A DNA stretch of 64,000 bases from Streptomyces sp. TRM68416 (GCF_014596915.1 NZ_JACVWU010000001.1:652020-716019); one strand, 5' to 3'. Counted from the first letter of the stretch, positions 1 through 10,413 are shown. Translations and numbers: made by a program. The notes: generated by a model from the letters alone, not told the origin.

Positions 1-1031
1 AGCGCCTCGGCACGCTGGGCGCCGACGCCGAAGAACGCCTCCACCGCGGCGAGCGCCACGGCGGCGTTGTGCGCCTGGTGGGCGCCGTGCAGCGGGAGGT
101 ACACCTCCGGGTACTCGCCGCCCAGGCCGCGCAGGGTGACGAGCTGTCCGCCGACGGCGACCTGCCGGGAGACCACGCCGAACTCCAGGCCCTCACGGGC
201 GACGGTGGCGTCCACCTCGACGGCCTTCTTCAGCAGCACCTGCGCCGCGTCGACCGGCTGCTGGGCCAGGATCACGGTGGCGTCCTGCTTGACGATCCCG
301 GCCTTCTCTGCGGCGATCGCGGCGGGCGTCTCCCCGAGCCGGTCGGTGTGGTCGAGGTCGATGGGGGTGACGACGGCGACGTCACCGTCGATGACGTTGG
401 TGGCGTCCCAGGAGCCGCCCATGCCCACCTCGACGACGGCCACGTCCACGGGCGCGTCGGCGAAGGCCGCGTACGCCATCCCCGTCAGCACCTCGAAGAA
501 CGACAGGCGGTACTCCTGCTGGGCGTCGACCATCTCGACGTACGGCTTGATGTCGTTGTACGTCTCGATGAAGCGCTCGGCGGAGATGGCGGCGCCGTCG
601 AGGCTGATGCGCTCGGTGACCGACTGGACGTGCGGGCTGGTGTACCGGCCGGTGCGCAGCTCGAAGGCGCCGAGGAGGGCCTCGATCATGCGGGCGGTGG
701 AGGTCTTGCCGTTCGTGCCCGTGATGTGGATCGAGGGGTACGAGCGCTGCGGGTCCCCCAGCACGTCCATCAGCGCGGAGATACGGCTGACGGAGGGCTC
801 CAGCTTGGTCTCGCCCCAGCGGGTGGCGAGCTCGGTCTCCACGTCGCGGAGCGCCTTGTCGACCTCGGGGTCCTCGGGGCGGGCCGGCACGTCGGCCTGC
901 GGGGGGCCTCCCTGGGTGCGCAGGGTGCGGCTACCTGCCTCGATGACGGCGAGGTCGGGGTCACGGTCGGTCTCTTCCGTGATGATCTCTTCGAAGGCGT
1001 CGAGGGGGTCGGGCTCGTTCTGGTCGCTCAC
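1..1031 (-). CDS. folC: Folylpolyglutamate synthase / dihydrofolate synthase, 3' end outside the window
   Basis: ATP-dependent ligase of folate metabolism that adds glutamate to dihydropteroate or folate. About 343 codons are present and the C-terminal part lies left of base 1. The Mur-ligase P-loop reads HITGTNGKTSTARMI at about residues 100-115, followed by the folate-binding stretch GRYTSPH, the VEVGMGG strand and TPIDLDHT, all in the order expected for FolC. The start is taken at a GTG (1029-1031) giving MSDQNEPDPLDAFEE; the acidic N-terminal extension of about 80 residues before the catalytic core is seen in actinobacterial members. It lies downstream of valS on the same strand, separated by 172 bases that contain the valS terminator, so it probably has its own promoter. 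The family assignment is secure; the exact start is less so. Confidence 0.93.
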   Translation of the reverse strand, partial: MSDQNEPDPLDAFEEIITEETDRDPDLAVIEAGSRTLRTQGGPPQADVPARPEDPEVDKALRDVETELATRWGETKLEPSVSRISALMDVLGDPQRSYPSIHITGTNGKTSTARMIEALLGAFELRTGRYTSPHVQSVTERISLDGAAISAERFIETYNDIKPYVEMVDAQQEYRLSFFEVLTGMAYAAFADAPVDVAVVEVGMGGSWDATNVIDGDVAVVTPIDLDHTDRLGETPAAIAAEKAGIVKQDATVILAQQPVDAAQVLLKKAVEVDATVAREGLEFGVVSRQVAVGGQLVTLRGLGGEYPEVYLPLHGAHQAHNAAVALAAVEAFFGVGAQRAEA

Positions 1032-1153
1032 GGGGCCAGTCTACGGAGCCTTGGCAGCCGGCGTAGCTGCGGGCAGTCGTGCCGCTGGGGCGGCACGGGT
1101 GGGCGCAGCGGCACCCCGTCGGCGCCGGGCTGCGCAACGCCACTACGGCAACC

Positions 1154-1183
1154 AAAAGCCCCGGAACATTGCAGTTCCGGGGC
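1154..1183 (-). terminator. Intrinsic terminator after valS
   Basis: A perfect 10-bp stem (GCCCCGGAAC pairing with GTTCCGGGGC, 6-nt loop) is followed on the minus strand by a TTTT run. It lies 21 bases past the valS stop codon and so separates valS from folC. Confidence 0.85.
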
Positions 1184-1203
1184 CCTCAGCGACGTACAAA
1201 CCC

Positions 1204-3828
1204 TTACGCGGGTGGCAGCCTGTCCAGCTGGGCCTGGACGCGGGCGATGTCCTCGTCCGCCTTCGCGAGGCGGCCGCGGATCTTCTCCACGACGTTGTCC
1301 GGGGCCTTGGCGAGGAACGCCTCGTTGCCGAGCTTGGCGGTGGCCTGGGCCTTCTCCTTCTCGGCGGCGGCGAGGTCCTTGGCGAGGCGCTTGCGCTCCG
1401 CGGCGACGTCGATCGTGCCGGAGAGGTCGAGGGCGACCTCAGCGCCCGCGACCGGCAGGGTCGCCGTGGCCGTGAAGGCGTCGCCCTCCGGCTGGAGGCG
1501 CAGCAGCTGGCGGATGGCGGCCTCGTGGGGCGCCAGCGCCGTGCCGTCCAGGGTGAGGCGGGCCGGGACGCGCTGGCCGGGCTGGAGGCCCTGGTCGGCG
1601 CGGAAGCGGCGGACCTCGGTGATGACCGACTGCAGGCTCTCGATCTCCCGCTCGGCGTCGGCGTCACGGAAGCCGCTGTCCTTCGGCCAGTCGGCGATGA
1701 CGACCGACTCGCCGCCGGTGAGGGTGGTCCAGAGGGTCTCGGTGACGAACGGGACCACCGGGTGCAGCAGCCTGAGCGTGACGTCGAGGACCTCGCCGAG
1801 GACCCGCTTGGAGACCTCGGCCGGCTCGCCGCCCGCCTGGAACGTCGTCTTGGACAGCTCGACGTACCAGTCGAAGACCTCGTCCCAGGCGAAGTGGAAG
1901 AGGGCGTCGGAGAGCTTGGCGAACTGGAAGTCGTCGTAGAGCGCGTCGACTTCGGCGACGACGGAGTTGAGGCGGGAGAGGATCCAGCGGTCGGTGGCGG
2001 ACATCCGCTCCGGCGCCGGCAGCGGGCCGTCGACCGTCGCGCCGTTCATCAGCGCGAAGCGGGTGGCGTTCCAGATCTTGTTGGCGAAGTTCCGGGAGCC
2101 CTGGACCCAGTCCTCGCCGATCGGGACGTCGACGCCGGGGTTGGCGCCGCGCGCGAGGGTGAAGCGGAGCGCGTCGCTGCCGTACTTGTCCATCCAGTCC
2201 AGCGGGTTGACCGCGTTGCCGAAGGACTTCGACATCTTCTTGCCGAACTGGTCGCGGACCATGCCGTGCAGGGCGATGGTGTGGAACGGCGGGGTGCCGT
2301 CCATCGCGTACAGGCCGAACATCATCATCCGGGCGACCCAGAAGAAGAGGATGTCGTAGCCGGTGACCAGGACGGAGTTCGGGTAGAACTTCGCGAGCGA
2401 CTCGGTCTGCTCGGGCCAGCCCATGGTCGAGAACGGCCACAGGCCGGAGGAGAACCAGGTGTCGAGGACGTCGGTGTCCTGGTGCCAGCCCTCGCCGGTG
2501 GGGGCCTCGTCGTCCGGACCGACGCAGACGACCTCGCCGTCCGGCCCGTACCAGACGGGAATCCGGTGACCCCACCACAACTGGCGCGAAATGCACCAGT
2601 CGTGGAGGTTGTCGACCCAGTCGAAGTACCGCTTCTCCATCTCCTGCGGATGGATCTTGACCTTGCCCTCGCGGACGGCGTCACCGGCCGCCTTGGCGAG
2701 CGGGCCGACCTTGACCCACCACTGCATGGACAGCCGCGGCTCGATGGTGGTCTTGCAGCGCGAGCAGTGGCCGACGGAGTGGACGTAGGGCCGCTTCTCG
2801 GCGACGATCCGGCCCTCGGCGCGCAGCGCGGCGACGATCGCCGAGCGGGCCTCCAGGCGGTCCAGGCCCTGGAAGGGGCCGTGGGCCGTGATGACGGCGT
2901 GCTCGTCCATGACCGTGATGGCCGGCAGGTCGTGCCGCTGGCCGATCTCGAAGTCGTTCGGGTCGTGCGCCGGGGTCACCTTGACGGCGCCGGTGCCGAA
3001 CTCCGGGTCGACGTGCGTGTCGGCGACGACCGGGATGGAACGGTCCGTCAGCGGCAGCTTGATGAGCTTGCCGACGAGGTGCTTGTAGCGCTCGTCGTCC
3101 GGGTGAACGGCGACGGCGGTGTCACCGAGCATGGTCTCCGCGCGCGTGGTGGCGACGACGATGGTGTCGTCCCCGTCTCCGTACTTCATGGAGACGAGCT
3201 CGCCGTCGTCGTCCTGGTACTCGACCTCGATGTCGGAGATGGCCGTCAGACAGCGCGGGCACCAGTTGATGATGCGCTCGGCGCGGTAGATCAGCTCGTC
3301 GTCGTAGAGCCGCTTGAAGATGGTCTGGACGGCCTGCGACAGGCCCTCGTCCATGGTGAAGCGCTCACGGGACCAGGCGACGCCGTCGCCGAGGCGGCGC
3401 ATCTGCCCGGAGATCTGCCCGCCGGACTCGCCCTTCCACTGCCAGACGCGCTCGACGAAGGCCTCGCGGCCGAGGTCGTGCCGGGACTTGCCTTCCTTCC
3501 CGAGCTCCCTCTCGACGACGTTCTGCGTGGCGATGCCGGCGTGGTCCATGCCGGGCTGCCACAGCGTCTCGTAGCCCTGCATGCGCTTGCGGCGGGTCAG
3601 CGCGTCGATGAGCGTGTGCTCGAAGGCGTGCCCGAGGTGGAGCGAGCCGGTGACGTTCGGCGGCGGAATGACGACGGTGTAGGCCGGCTTGTCACTCTTC
3701 TCATCGGCCTCGAAGTAGCCCCGCTCTACCCAGCGCTCGTACAGCGGCCCCTCTACATCGGCCGGCGCGTACTGGGTCGGCAGTTCGGTGTCGGGCGCTG
3801 GTGGCTGCTGCTGAGCGTTCTCGGTCAC
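1204..3828 (-). CDS. valS: Valyl-tRNA synthetase
   Basis: Class I aminoacyl-tRNA synthetase that charges tRNA-Val in the cytoplasm. The 874-residue protein has the HIGH-type motif HLGH at residues 64-67 within [12 protein letters not shown], an editing domain ([26 protein letters not shown]), the KMSKS motif in [11 protein letters not shown], an anticodon-binding helical domain, and the valine-specific C-terminal coiled coil rich in Lys, Ala and Glu. Length and domain order are normal for ValS. It starts with ATG and is transcribed divergently from the gene at 3965. I saw no T-box-like specifier or antiterminator arrangement in the 136-base upstream gap. Confidence 0.98.
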   Translation of the reverse strand: MTENAQQQPPAPDTELPTQYAPADVEGPLYERWVERGYFEADEKSDKPAYTVVIPPPNVTGSLHLGHAFEHTLIDALTRRKRMQGYETLWQPGMDHAGIATQNVVERELGKEGKSRHDLGREAFVERVWQWKGESGGQISGQMRRLGDGVAWSRERFTMDEGLSQAVQTIFKRLYDDELIYRAERIINWCPRCLTAISDIEVEYQDDDGELVSMKYGDGDDTIVVATTRAETMLGDTAVAVHPDDERYKHLVGKLIKLPLTDRSIPVVADTHVDPEFGTGAVKVTPAHDPNDFEIGQRHDLPAITVMDEHAVITAHGPFQGLDRLEARSAIVAALRAEGRIVAEKRPYVHSVGHCSRCKTTIEPRLSMQWWVKVGPLAKAAGDAVREGKVKIHPQEMEKRYFDWVDNLHDWCISRQLWWGHRIPVWYGPDGEVVCVGPDDEAPTGEGWHQDTDVLDTWFSSGLWPFSTMGWPEQTESLAKFYPNSVLVTGYDILFFWVARMMMFGLYAMDGTPPFHTIALHGMVRDQFGKKMSKSFGNAVNPLDWMDKYGSDALRFTLARGANPGVDVPIGEDWVQGSRNFANKIWNATRFALMNGATVDGPLPAPERMSATDRWILSRLNSVVAEVDALYDDFQFAKLSDALFHFAWDEVFDWYVELSKTTFQAGGEPAEVSKRVLGEVLDVTLRLLHPVVPFVTETLWTTLTGGESVVIADWPKDSGFRDADAEREIESLQSVITEVRRFRADQGLQPGQRVPARLTLDGTALAPHEAAIRQLLRLQPEGDAFTATATLPVAGAEVALDLSGTIDVAAERKRLAKDLAAAEKEKAQATAKLGNEAFLAKAPDNVVEKIRGRLAKADEDIARVQAQLDRLPPA

Positions 3829-3964
3829 GGGCTCAGTTTAGGGGTGTCGCAGGGCTGTCCCGAAACGCGTTTGTTCTGTAACGGTGCGCCCCCCGGTGCG
3901 CCGCGCGCCCCCCGCCTGGTCCAGGATGTCAGGACCACATAAGCATCTGGAGGGGAACCCAGTA

Positions 3965-4912
3965 ATGAGCTACAACCAGCCGGGCCCGTACGGCGGGCAG
4001 CCCCAGCAGCCCGGACCGCACGGCCAGCCGGGCCCCTACGGCCAGCAGCCGCAGGCCCCCCAGCCCGGCTACGGCTACCCCCAGCAGCCGCAGGCCCCGC
4101 AGCCGGGCTACGGCTACCCGCAGCAGGGTGTCCCTCAGCAGCAGCCCCCGTACGGCCAGCAGCCCCCTTACGGTCAGCAGCCTCCTTACGGCCAGGCCCC
4201 GTACGGCACTCCCCCGATGCCCCCGGCCCCGGGCGGCGGCAAGAAGAAGACGGGCATCATCCTCGGCGCCGTCGCGGTCGTGGCCGCGATCGGCGTGGGC
4301 GTGTACTTCGTGATCGGCGGAGGTGGCGGCGGCGGTGCGGACATCGCCGACGACGGCCCGCACAAGCTGACGACTCCGGCGACGGTACTCAGTGAGTACA
4401 AGAAGTCCGAGAGCGACAGCGGCAGCATGACGGAAGACGACATGGCGGACGCCGAGAAGTGGGGCGTGCACGACCCCAAGGACGTCAGCGCCGGCTACAC
4501 GGCCGGGGACGAGGACAATCCGCTGAGCCAGAAGGGGATCAAGTTCAGCGGCGTCTACGGCACGATCGACGACCCCGAGAAGACCGTCGACGCGATGTTC
4601 GCTCATATGAAGAAGGAGAGCGAAAAGGGCAGCGACGACGACGTCAGCCTGGTCGGCGAGCCCAAGGCGTACGAGCCGGCTTCGCTGAAGGGCGCGGTGC
4701 TCAAGTGCCAGCAGGCCAAGGGCCCGACCGGCACGACCAGCGGCGGCCCGAAGGACGTGACACTCACGATCTGCATCTGGGGCGACCACAGCACCCTGGG
4801 ATTCGTCATGCCGATGGACTTCGCCAACCTCGCGGCCGGCCGCAGCAGCGACGCGGCCGCCGACGCAGAACTGACCGCCAAGCTCCGCAACGAGGTCCGC
4901 GTCAAGGCCTGA
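3965..4912 (+). CDS. Single-pass membrane protein with Pro/Gln/Tyr/Gly-rich cytoplasmic tail
   Basis: Function unknown. The 315-residue protein begins with about 80 residues made of Tyr, Gln, Pro and Gly, including repeats of the type [13 protein letters not shown] and QQPPYG. One hydrophobic helix follows ([22 protein letters not shown]), then a Gly run and a roughly 200-residue extracytoplasmic domain. This N-in topology is common among Streptomyces membrane-anchored proteins of unknown role. The start is the ATG at 3965 because GGAGGGGA lies 9-12 bases upstream; an in-frame extension to 3884 is GC-rich and not protein-like. It is divergent from valS and followed by a strong terminator. The tail repeats could mediate self-association; that is inference. 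Confidence 0.85.
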   Translation: MSYNQPGPYGGQPQQPGPHGQPGPYGQQPQAPQPGYGYPQQPQAPQPGYGYPQQGVPQQQPPYGQQPPYGQQPPYGQAPYGTPPMPPAPGGGKKKTGIILGAVAVVAAIGVGVYFVIGGGGGGGADIADDGPHKLTTPATVLSEYKKSESDSGSMTEDDMADAEKWGVHDPKDVSAGYTAGDEDNPLSQKGIKFSGVYGTIDDPEKTVDAMFAHMKKESEKGSDDDVSLVGEPKAYEPASLKGAVLKCQQAKGPTGTTSGGPKDVTLTICIWGDHSTLGFVMPMDFANLAAGRSSDAAADAELTAKLRNEVRVKA

Positions 4913-4930
4913 CACCGGACGCCGTGAACG

Positions 4931-4968
4931 GCGAAGGGGCCCCGGTCGGTCGACCGGGGCCCCTTCGC
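4931..4968. terminator. Bidirectional terminator between the membrane protein gene and clpX
   Basis: A perfect 17-bp inverted repeat (left arm starting GCGAAGGGGCCCCGG, right arm ending in its complement, 4-nt loop) lies between two convergent genes. It can serve both strands. Confidence 0.85.
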
Positions 4969-4984
4969 ATGCCAAGTGCGGCGG

Positions 4985-6271
4985 CTACGCCGTCTTCTGC
5001 TCCCCGGACCCCCGCCCCCGCGCATCCCGCGGAATCAGTGTCGGGTTCACGTTGGAGTGGACGACGTCGGCCGTGATGACGACGCGGGCCACGTCCTTGC
5101 GGGAGGGGACCTCGTACATCACGGACATGAGGACTTCCTCCATGATGGCGCGGAGGCCGCGGGCGCCGGTCTGGCGGAGGATGGCCTGGTCGGCGATGGC
5201 TTCCAACGCCTCGCGTTCGAAGTCGAGTTCCACGCCGTCGAGTTCGAAGAGGCGCTGGTACTGCTTGACCAGGGCGTTGCGCGGCTCGACCAGGATCTGG
5301 AGGAGAGCCTCGCGGTCCAGGTTGTGCACGCTCGTGATCACGGGCAGGCGGCCGATGAACTCGGGGATCATGCCGAACTTGACCAGGTCCTCGGGCATGA
5401 CGTCCTCGAACTGGTCCTTGGATTCGAGCTCCCGCTTGGAGCGGATCGTGGCGCCGAAGCCGATGCCCTTCGCGCCGGCCCGGGACTCGATGATCTTCTC
5501 CAGGCCCGCGAAGGCGCCGCCCACGATGAACAACACGTTCGTCGTGTCGATCTGGATGAACTCCTGGTGGGGGTGCTTGCGGCCGCCCTGCGGCGGGACC
5601 GAGGCCGTGGTGCCTTCGAGGATCTTGAGCAACGCCTGCTGGACGCCCTCGCCGCTCACGTCGCGCGTGATCGACGGGTTTTCACTCTTCCGCGCGACCT
5701 TGTCGATCTCGTCGATGTAGATGATCCCGGTCTCGGCCTTCTTGACGTCGTAGTCGGCCGCCTGGATCAGCTTCAGCAGGATGTTCTCGACGTCCTCGCC
5801 GACATAGCCCGCCTCCGTGAGCGCCGTCGCGTCGGCGATGGCGAACGGGACGTTGAGCATGCGGGCCAGGGTCTGCGCCAGCAGGGTCTTGCCGGAGCCC
5901 GTGGGGCCCAGCAGGAGGATGTTGGACTTCGCCAACTCGATGGCGTCGTCACGGCCTTGGGCGCCGCCGTTCTCGCCGGCCTGGACGCGCTTGTAGTGGT
6001 TGTAGACCGCGACGGAGAGGGCCTTCTTGGCCGCCTCCTGCCCGACCACGTACCCCTCGAGGAACTCGTAGATCTCGCGGGGCTTGGGGAGTTCCTCCCA
6101 GCGCACCTCGCTCGTCTCCGCGAGTTCTTCCTCGATGATCTCGTTGCAGAGGTCGATGCACTCGTCGCAGATGTACACACCGGGCCCTGCGATGAGCTTC
6201 TTGACCTGCTTCTGGCTCTTGCCGCAGAACGAGCACTTGAGCAGATCGCCGCCGTCACCGATGCGTGCCAC
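4985..6271 (-). CDS. clpX: ATP-dependent Clp protease ATP-binding subunit ClpX
   Basis: AAA+ unfoldase that feeds tagged substrates to the ClpP peptidase. The 428-residue protein starts with the ClpX zinc-binding domain (Cys13, Cys16, Cys35, Cys38 in CSFCGKS and ICDECIDLC). It then has Walker A (GPTGSGKT), Walker B (IIYIDEIDK), the sensor region and the ClpX C-terminal domain ([21 protein letters not shown]). Length is standard. It lies 171 bases downstream of clpP2 on the same strand, with a long inverted repeat in the gap, so clpX may be transcribed both by read-through and from its own promoter. Confidence 0.98.
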   Translation of the reverse strand: MARIGDGGDLLKCSFCGKSQKQVKKLIAGPGVYICDECIDLCNEIIEEELAETSEVRWEELPKPREIYEFLEGYVVGQEAAKKALSVAVYNHYKRVQAGENGGAQGRDDAIELAKSNILLLGPTGSGKTLLAQTLARMLNVPFAIADATALTEAGYVGEDVENILLKLIQAADYDVKKAETGIIYIDEIDKVARKSENPSITRDVSGEGVQQALLKILEGTTASVPPQGGRKHPHQEFIQIDTTNVLFIVGGAFAGLEKIIESRAGAKGIGFGATIRSKRELESKDQFEDVMPEDLVKFGMIPEFIGRLPVITSVHNLDREALLQILVEPRNALVKQYQRLFELDGVELDFEREALEAIADQAILRQTGARGLRAIMEEVLMSVMYEVPSRKDVARVVITADVVHSNVNPTLIPRDARGRGSGEQKTA

Positions 6272-6379
6272 GGTGTGCTTCCCCTTCGCCTGGGAGACGA
6301 CTGGACGCTTTCGAATCCAGCGGCTCCTGGTGCTGCCTTATGTCCGACGGTACCTTGCCGGGGCCCTCGTTCGGGCCCC

Positions 6380-6417
6380 CCTTGGCACGGTTCACTTTGT
6401 CGTGGACCGTGCCAAGG
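6380..6417 (-). terminator. Inverted repeat between clpP2 and clpX
   Basis: A perfect 12-bp stem (CCTTGGCACGGT with its complement) has a 14-nt loop. It lies 26 bases past the clpP2 stop codon. No clear T-run follows, so it may be an attenuator or a processing or stability element and need not be a full terminator. Confidence 0.55.
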
Positions 6418-6442
6418 AGCGGCAGACGATACAGCCCCTCCG

Positions 6443-7123
6443 TCAGCGGACGGCGGCGTTGTTCATCTTCCGGGTGGAGATGATCTGGTCGATCAGGCCG
6501 TACGAGAGCGCTTCCTCAGCGGTGAGGATCTTGTCGCGCTCGATGTCCTCGCGGATCTTCTCGATCGGCGTGGTGGAGTGCTTGGCCAGCATCTCTTCCA
6601 ACTGCGCGCGCATCCGCAGGATCTCGTTCGCGGCGATCTCCAGGTCGGAGACCTGGCCGCGGCCGGTCTCGCTGTAGGGCTGGTGGATCAGCACGCGGGC
6701 GTTCGGCAGCGCCATGCGCTTGCCGGGCGTACCGGCGGCCAGCAGGATCGCGGCGGCGGAGGCCGCCTGGCCCATGCAGACCGTCTGGACGTCCGGCTTC
6801 ACGAACTGCATCGTGTCGTAGATGGCCGTGAGCGCGGTGAAGGAGCCGCCCGGGCTGTTGATGTAGACCGAGATGTCCCGGTCGGGGTCCATCGACTCCA
6901 GGCACAGCAGCTGCGCCATGACGTCGTTGGCGGAGGCGTCGTCGATCTGCACGCCGAGGAAGATCACGCGCTCCTCGAAGAGCTTGGCGTACGGGTCGTA
7001 CTCACGGATGCCCTGCGAGGTGCGCTCGACGAAGCGCGGAATGACGTAGCGGGACTCGGCGGCGGGACCGGTGTACTCGGCGCGCGTGCGGTCGTACAGG
7101 CCGCTGCCGGGGAAGTCGTTCAC
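6443..7123 (-). CDS. clpP2: ATP-dependent Clp protease proteolytic subunit 2
   Basis: Serine peptidase subunit that in actinobacteria assembles with ClpP1. The 226-residue protein carries a long N-terminal propeptide-like stretch before the ClpP core. The catalytic triad can be read as Ser122 (GQAASAAAI), His147 (LIHQPY) and Asp197 (ERDKIL). The oxyanion-region motif is SPGGSFTAL. The GTG start at 7123 is preceded by AGGAG on the minus strand. It follows clpP1 after 74 bases on the same strand, consistent with a clpP1-clpP2 operon. Confidence 0.97.
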   Translation of the reverse strand: MNDFPGSGLYDRTRAEYTGPAAESRYVIPRFVERTSQGIREYDPYAKLFEERVIFLGVQIDDASANDVMAQLLCLESMDPDRDISVYINSPGGSFTALTAIYDTMQFVKPDVQTVCMGQAASAAAILLAAGTPGKRMALPNARVLIHQPYSETGRGQVSDLEIAANEILRMRAQLEEMLAKHSTTPIEKIREDIERDKILTAEEALSYGLIDQIISTRKMNNAAVR

Positions 7124-7197
7124 TGTCTGTCTCCTAGGAGCTGAGGCGGTCGGCTGGGGGCTTGTGCGGGGGTCCTTCCGGCCCCTGCTGGGGCTGC

Positions 7198-7815
7198 TCA
7201 GGCCCCGGTGCCGCCGCCGCCCGGCATGTTGGCGGCCGTGGTGATGACGTCGTCGATGAGGCCGTACTCCTTGGCCTCGTCGGCGTCGAACCAGCGGTCG
7301 CGGTCGGAGTCGCGCGTGATCTGCTCGAACGACTGACCGGTGTGCTGTGCCGTGAGCTCGGCCATGCGCTTCTTCGTGTGCAGCAGCCGCTCCGCGTGGA
7401 TCTTGATGTCGGAGGCCGAACCGGCCAGACCGGCGGAGGGCTGGTGGATCAGGATCTCGGCGTTCGGGAGCGCGAAGCGCTTGCCCGGGGTGCCCGCGCT
7501 GAGCAGGAACTGGCCCATCGAGGCGGCGAGGCCCATGGCGATGGTCACCACGTCGTTCTTGATGTACTGCATGGTGTCGTAGATCGCCATGCCGGCCGTG
7601 ATCGAGCCGCCGGGGCTGTTGATGTACAGGTAAATGTCCTTGTCCGGGTCGGCGGCAAGGAGCAGCAGCTGTGCGGTGATCTTGTTTGCGATGTCGTCGT
7701 CGACCGGCTGGCCGAGGAAGATGATCCGCTCGTTGAGCAGCCGGTTGTAGACCTGGTCGCCGAGGCCACCACCGATGGAAGGCTCGCCGGCGGCGGAGGG
7801 CATCAGATTCGTCAC
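7198..7815 (-). CDS. clpP1: ATP-dependent Clp protease proteolytic subunit 1
   Basis: Peptidase subunit of the Clp protease, first gene of the clpP1-clpP2 unit. With the GTG start at 7815 the 205-residue protein begins [17 protein letters not shown], as in other Streptomyces ClpP1 proteins. An upstream AGGTGG supports this start; an ATG five codons later (7803) is the alternative. Triad residues are Ser99 (GLAASMGQ), His124 (LIHQP) and Asp173 (SDRDRWFD). The reading frame stays open far upstream, but that part is arginine- and proline-rich and is not ClpP-like. Expression is probably controlled by ClgR, given the box at 7957. Confidence 0.97.
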   Translation of the reverse strand: MTNLMPSAAGEPSIGGGLGDQVYNRLLNERIIFLGQPVDDDIANKITAQLLLLAADPDKDIYLYINSPGGSITAGMAIYDTMQYIKNDVVTIAMGLAASMGQFLLSAGTPGKRFALPNAEILIHQPSAGLAGSASDIKIHAERLLHTKKRMAELTAQHTGQSFEQITRDSDRDRWFDADEAKEYGLIDDVITTAANMPGGGGTGA

Positions 7816-7956
7816 GTATCCACCTGCTCGTCTTACGACGGCGCCGGGCCGTCTCACGTTTCCCTGCGGGGGCCTGCGGCGGTTCAACCGACTTGGGGCC
7901 CCATACTCATGGACCCTAACGCGCTGGTCCCCTCGGGGAATCCCGGAGTAGGAGGT

Positions 7957-7970
7957 GTTCGCCGGGGGCG
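7957..7970 (-). promoter_or_regulatory. Putative ClgR operator upstream of clpP1
   Basis: The bases read GTTCGC, five bases, GCG, which matches the GTTCGC-N5-GCG pattern I recall for ClgR sites in front of Streptomyces clpP1 operons. It lies about 142 bases upstream of the clpP1 start. A second, weaker match (GTTCGC-N5-GCC) lies at 7992-8005. Confidence 0.65.
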
Positions 7971-8050
7971 TAGAGCGTACGGAGGGTGTTTGTTCGCTGC
8001 TCGCCGTGGTTGTGGCGGCACGGGGGCGCGCGCGGGGCCGTCGCGGCCGT

Positions 8051-8081
8051 TCGCGCAGTTCCCCGCGCCCCTTCGGGGCGC
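8051..8081. repeat. Dispersed intergenic repeat, copy 1
   Basis: Contains TCGCGCAGTTCCCCGCGCCC followed by a CCTTCGGGGCGC hairpin end. The same core recurs at 24205-24237 and, diverged, at 12240-12301. All three copies are intergenic, next to gene ends. Confidence 0.7.
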
Positions 8082-8099
8082 CCCCTCCGCCGTACGGCA

Positions 8100-8132
8100 C
8101 AGAGGCCCCTGGGGAATCCCCAGGGGCCTCTG
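8100..8132 (-). terminator. Terminator after tig
   Basis: A perfect 15-bp stem (CAGAGGCCCCTGGGG and its complement) with a 3-nt loop lies 25 bases past the trigger factor stop codon. Confidence 0.85.
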
Positions 8133-8157
8133 CTACGGGCTGCAAGGCGCCGTGGGC

Positions 8158-9555
8158 TCAGCCCTCGGTCTTCTCCGTGTCGGCCTCGGTGGCGTCGGCC
8201 TCGGTGGCCTCGGCGGCGACGTCGGCGGCCGTCTCGACCTCGTCCTCGTCGTCGAGGTCGATGACCTCGCCGTTGGTGTCCTTGACCGTGGCCTTCTCGA
8301 CCACGACGGCCAGGGCCTTGCCGCGGGCGACCTCGCCGACCAGGAGCGGAACCTGGCCGCCCTCGACGACGGCCTGGGCGAACTGGTCGGGGGACATGCC
8401 GGAGGAGGCCGCACGCCGCATGAGGTGCTCGGTGAGCTCCTCCTGGTTGACGTTGAGCTTCTCCTGCTTGACGAGCTCGTCGAGGACGAACTGGGTCTTG
8501 ATGCCCTTGACCGCGGCCTCGCGGGTCTCGGTCTCGAACTCCTCGACCGTCTTGCCCTGGATCTCCAGGTACTTCTCCAGGTCCAGGCCCATCTGGCCGA
8601 GCTGGTGGTGCTCCAGGTTGTGCTTGCGGGTGTTGATCTCGTCCTCGAGCAGCTTCTCGGGGACGGGCACCTCGACGAGCTCCAGCAGCTTCTCCAGGAC
8701 GCGCTCCTGGGCCTGCGTGGCCTGGTCGTACTGCTTCATGTTGGTGAGGCGCTTGCGGCTGTCCGCCTTCAGCTCCTCCAGGGTGTCGAACTCGGAGGCG
8801 AGCTGCGCGAAGTCGTCGTCCAGCTCGGGCAGTTCGCGCGCGGCGACCTGGGTGACCTTGACGGTGACCTCGGCCTCCTTGCCGGCGCCCGTGCCGCCCT
8901 TGAGCTCGGAGGTGAAGGTGGCCTCGGCGCCGGCCTCCAGGCCCTTGACGGCGTCGTCGATGCCGTCGAGGAGCTCACCGGAGCCGATGGTGTAGGAGAC
9001 GCCCTCGGCGACGCCGTCCTCCAGGACCTCGCCGTCGACCTTGGCCTGCAGGTCGATGGTGACGACGTCGCCGTCCTGGGCGGCGCGCTCCACCGGGGAG
9101 GTGGAGGCGAAGCGCTCACGGAGCTGCTCGACCGACTTCTCGATGTCCTCGTCGGTGACCTCGATGGCGTCGACCTCGACCTCGATGCCGGAGTAGTCCG
9201 GGATCTCGATGGCCGGGCGGACGTCGACCTCGGCGGTGAAGTTCAGCGTCTCGCCGTCCTTCAGCTCCGTGATGTCGACCTCGGGCTGGCCCAGCACGTT
9301 GAGCTCGGCCTCGTTGACCGCCTCGGTGTAGAACTTCGGGAGGGCGTCGTTGACGGCCTCCTCCAGCACCGCACCGCGGCCGAACCGCTGGTCGATGACC
9401 CGGGCCGGGATCTTGCCCTTGCGGAAGCCCTTCACCGTGACCTGCTGGTTGATCTTCTTGTACGCCGCGTCGAGGCTGTCCTTGAGCTCCTCGAAGGGCA
9501 CCTCGACAGTGAGCCGAACCCGGGTCGGGTTCAGGGTCTCCACGGCGCTCTTCAC
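8158..9555 (-). CDS. tig: Trigger factor, ribosome-associated peptidyl-prolyl isomerase and chaperone
   Basis: Binds nascent chains at the ribosome exit tunnel. The 465-residue protein has the N-terminal ribosome-binding domain ([20 protein letters not shown], with the [11 protein letters not shown] signature), a central FKBP-type isomerase domain ([17 protein letters not shown]) and the helical C-terminal chaperone domain, ending in an acidic Asp/Glu/Ala tail typical of Streptomyces. The frame is open to 9708, but the GTG at 9555 is chosen because GGAGACC lies just upstream and the protein then begins exactly where Tig homologues do. It precedes clpP1 on the same strand, a common tig-clpP-clpX arrangement, but a terminator separates them. 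Confidence 0.96.
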   Translation of the reverse strand: MKSAVETLNPTRVRLTVEVPFEELKDSLDAAYKKINQQVTVKGFRKGKIPARVIDQRFGRGAVLEEAVNDALPKFYTEAVNEAELNVLGQPEVDITELKDGETLNFTAEVDVRPAIEIPDYSGIEVEVDAIEVTDEDIEKSVEQLRERFASTSPVERAAQDGDVVTIDLQAKVDGEVLEDGVAEGVSYTIGSGELLDGIDDAVKGLEAGAEATFTSELKGGTGAGKEAEVTVKVTQVAARELPELDDDFAQLASEFDTLEELKADSRKRLTNMKQYDQATQAQERVLEKLLELVEVPVPEKLLEDEINTRKHNLEHHQLGQMGLDLEKYLEIQGKTVEEFETETREAAVKGIKTQFVLDELVKQEKLNVNQEELTEHLMRRAASSGMSPDQFAQAVVEGGQVPLLVGEVARGKALAVVVEKATVKDTNGEVIDLDDEDEVETAADVAAEATEADATEADTEKTEG

Positions 9556-9729
9556 GGTTCGGTCTCCTTGTGGCTGACTGCTTGGTTTCTGCCGGAGCCA
9601 GACTGGTCCGGCAAATTCGCCGCCCGGAGGACTGTCAGGGAGTGAGAGACACACGGGCGCGCAGCTTGCATAGTAACCGCAGCCGCTGAACGACCCAAAG
9701 GCGATCATCGAGGATGATCGGGCAGGTGG

Positions 9730-9803
9730 TCGGGGTGGCGGGATTTGAACCCACGGCCTTCCGCTCCCAAAGCGGACGCGCTACCAAGCTGCGCCACACC
9801 CCG
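9730..9803 (-). tRNA. tRNA-Pro (anticodon TGG)
   Basis: On the minus strand a full cloverleaf can be folded: acceptor CGGGGTG with CACCCCG, D-arm GCGCAGCTTGGTAGCGC, anticodon arm with loop TTTGGGA (anticodon TGG), T-arm containing GGTTCAAATCC, and discriminator A. CCA is not encoded. Confidence 0.95.
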
Positions 9804-9932
9804 TCTGGTGCGACACGTAGGGTACATGCCCGCAGGCAGCGGGGCCGCCCCTTTGAGGGGTGTGCATCGAGGGGCGCCGACCCGCTACGATGCCTTCAGT
9901 GCCGCGGTCACCTGACCTGCGGCGCGTCCTGT

Positions 9933-10003
9933 GCGGGCGTAGCTCAATGGTAGAGCCCTAGTCTTCCAAACTAGCTACGCGGGTTCGATTCCCGTCGCCC
10001 GCT
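9933..10003 (+). tRNA. tRNA-Gly (anticodon TCC)
   Basis: Cloverleaf with acceptor GCGGGCG and CGCCCGC, D-arm GCTCAATGGTAGAGC, anticodon loop CTTCCAA (anticodon TCC), T-arm GGGTTCGATTCCC and discriminator T. CCA is not encoded. It is followed by a strong terminator at 10015. Confidence 0.95.
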
Positions 10004-10014
10004 CTGTACGGCTC

Positions 10015-10050
10015 GGGGCCGGGCGGAGGAAGAATCCTCCGCCCGGCCCC
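10015..10050 (+). terminator. Terminator after tRNA-Gly
   Basis: A perfect 16-bp stem (starting GGGGCCGGGCGGAGGA) with a 4-nt loop lies 12 bases past the tRNA and is followed by GATCGTTTT. It may also act on the convergent gene ending at 10097. Confidence 0.85.
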
Positions 10051-10096
10051 GATCGTTTTCCGTCTGCTTCCGTGCGCTTCTGGCTTCTACTTGCTT

Positions 10097-10321
10097 CTAC
10101 TTGTCGGCCCGGTAGAGCTTGATGTCGCGGTTGACGAAGAGGTGGACGTATCCGCAGCGCCAGCAGATCAGACCGGTGGCGCTCTCGTCGGCCCAGGCCA
10201 GCTTCATGAACTCCATGCCGGCGCTGTTGAGCAGGACGCCCCGTTCCCGGAAGACGTCCCCCTTGCAGACCTGGCAGCTGAGCCAGACATCGCCCAGTGC
10301 CGCACGTACCGGCTTCGCCAT
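10097..10321 (-). CDS. Small zinc-ribbon-like protein
   Basis: Function unknown. The 74-residue protein starts MAKPVRAALGDVW and has two Cys pairs, CQVC at about residue 16 and CWRC at about residue 53, spaced as in a zinc ribbon. The C-terminus is FVNRDIKLYRADK. The ATG at 10321 is chosen because everything upstream is low in protein character. Small conserved zinc-ribbon proteins of this type are widespread in Streptomyces. Metal binding is inferred from the CxxC pairs only. Confidence 0.8.
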   Translation of the reverse strand: MAKPVRAALGDVWLSCQVCKGDVFRERGVLLNSAGMEFMKLAWADESATGLICWRCGYVHLFVNRDIKLYRADK

Positions 10322-10413
10322 CCCGCGAACGCCCACGTTTGTTGCCGTATGACCGTGTGAGGGGGATGAGACTACCGGGCAGTAAGGGCGGTCGGCGGGG
10401 TGGGTCGGGGCTT

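Noticed and set aside
67..3942. A 1291-codon open frame on the plus strand across folC and valS
   Set aside because: It is antisense to two securely identified genes, is Arg/Val/Asp-rich low-complexity, and has no recognisable domain. High GC produces such frames.
3829..3964. T-box leader in front of valS
   Set aside because: No specifier or antiterminator-like structure could be found in the 136 bases.
7816..8145. N-terminal extension of ClpP1 to 8145
   Set aside because: The extra 110 residues are Arg/Pro-rich and cover the ClgR box and repeat; the GTG at 7815 has a good ribosome site.
9730..10003. The tRNA-Pro and tRNA-Gly pair as integration sites for a mobile element
   Set aside because: No integrase gene or duplicated tRNA 3' end was found next to them.
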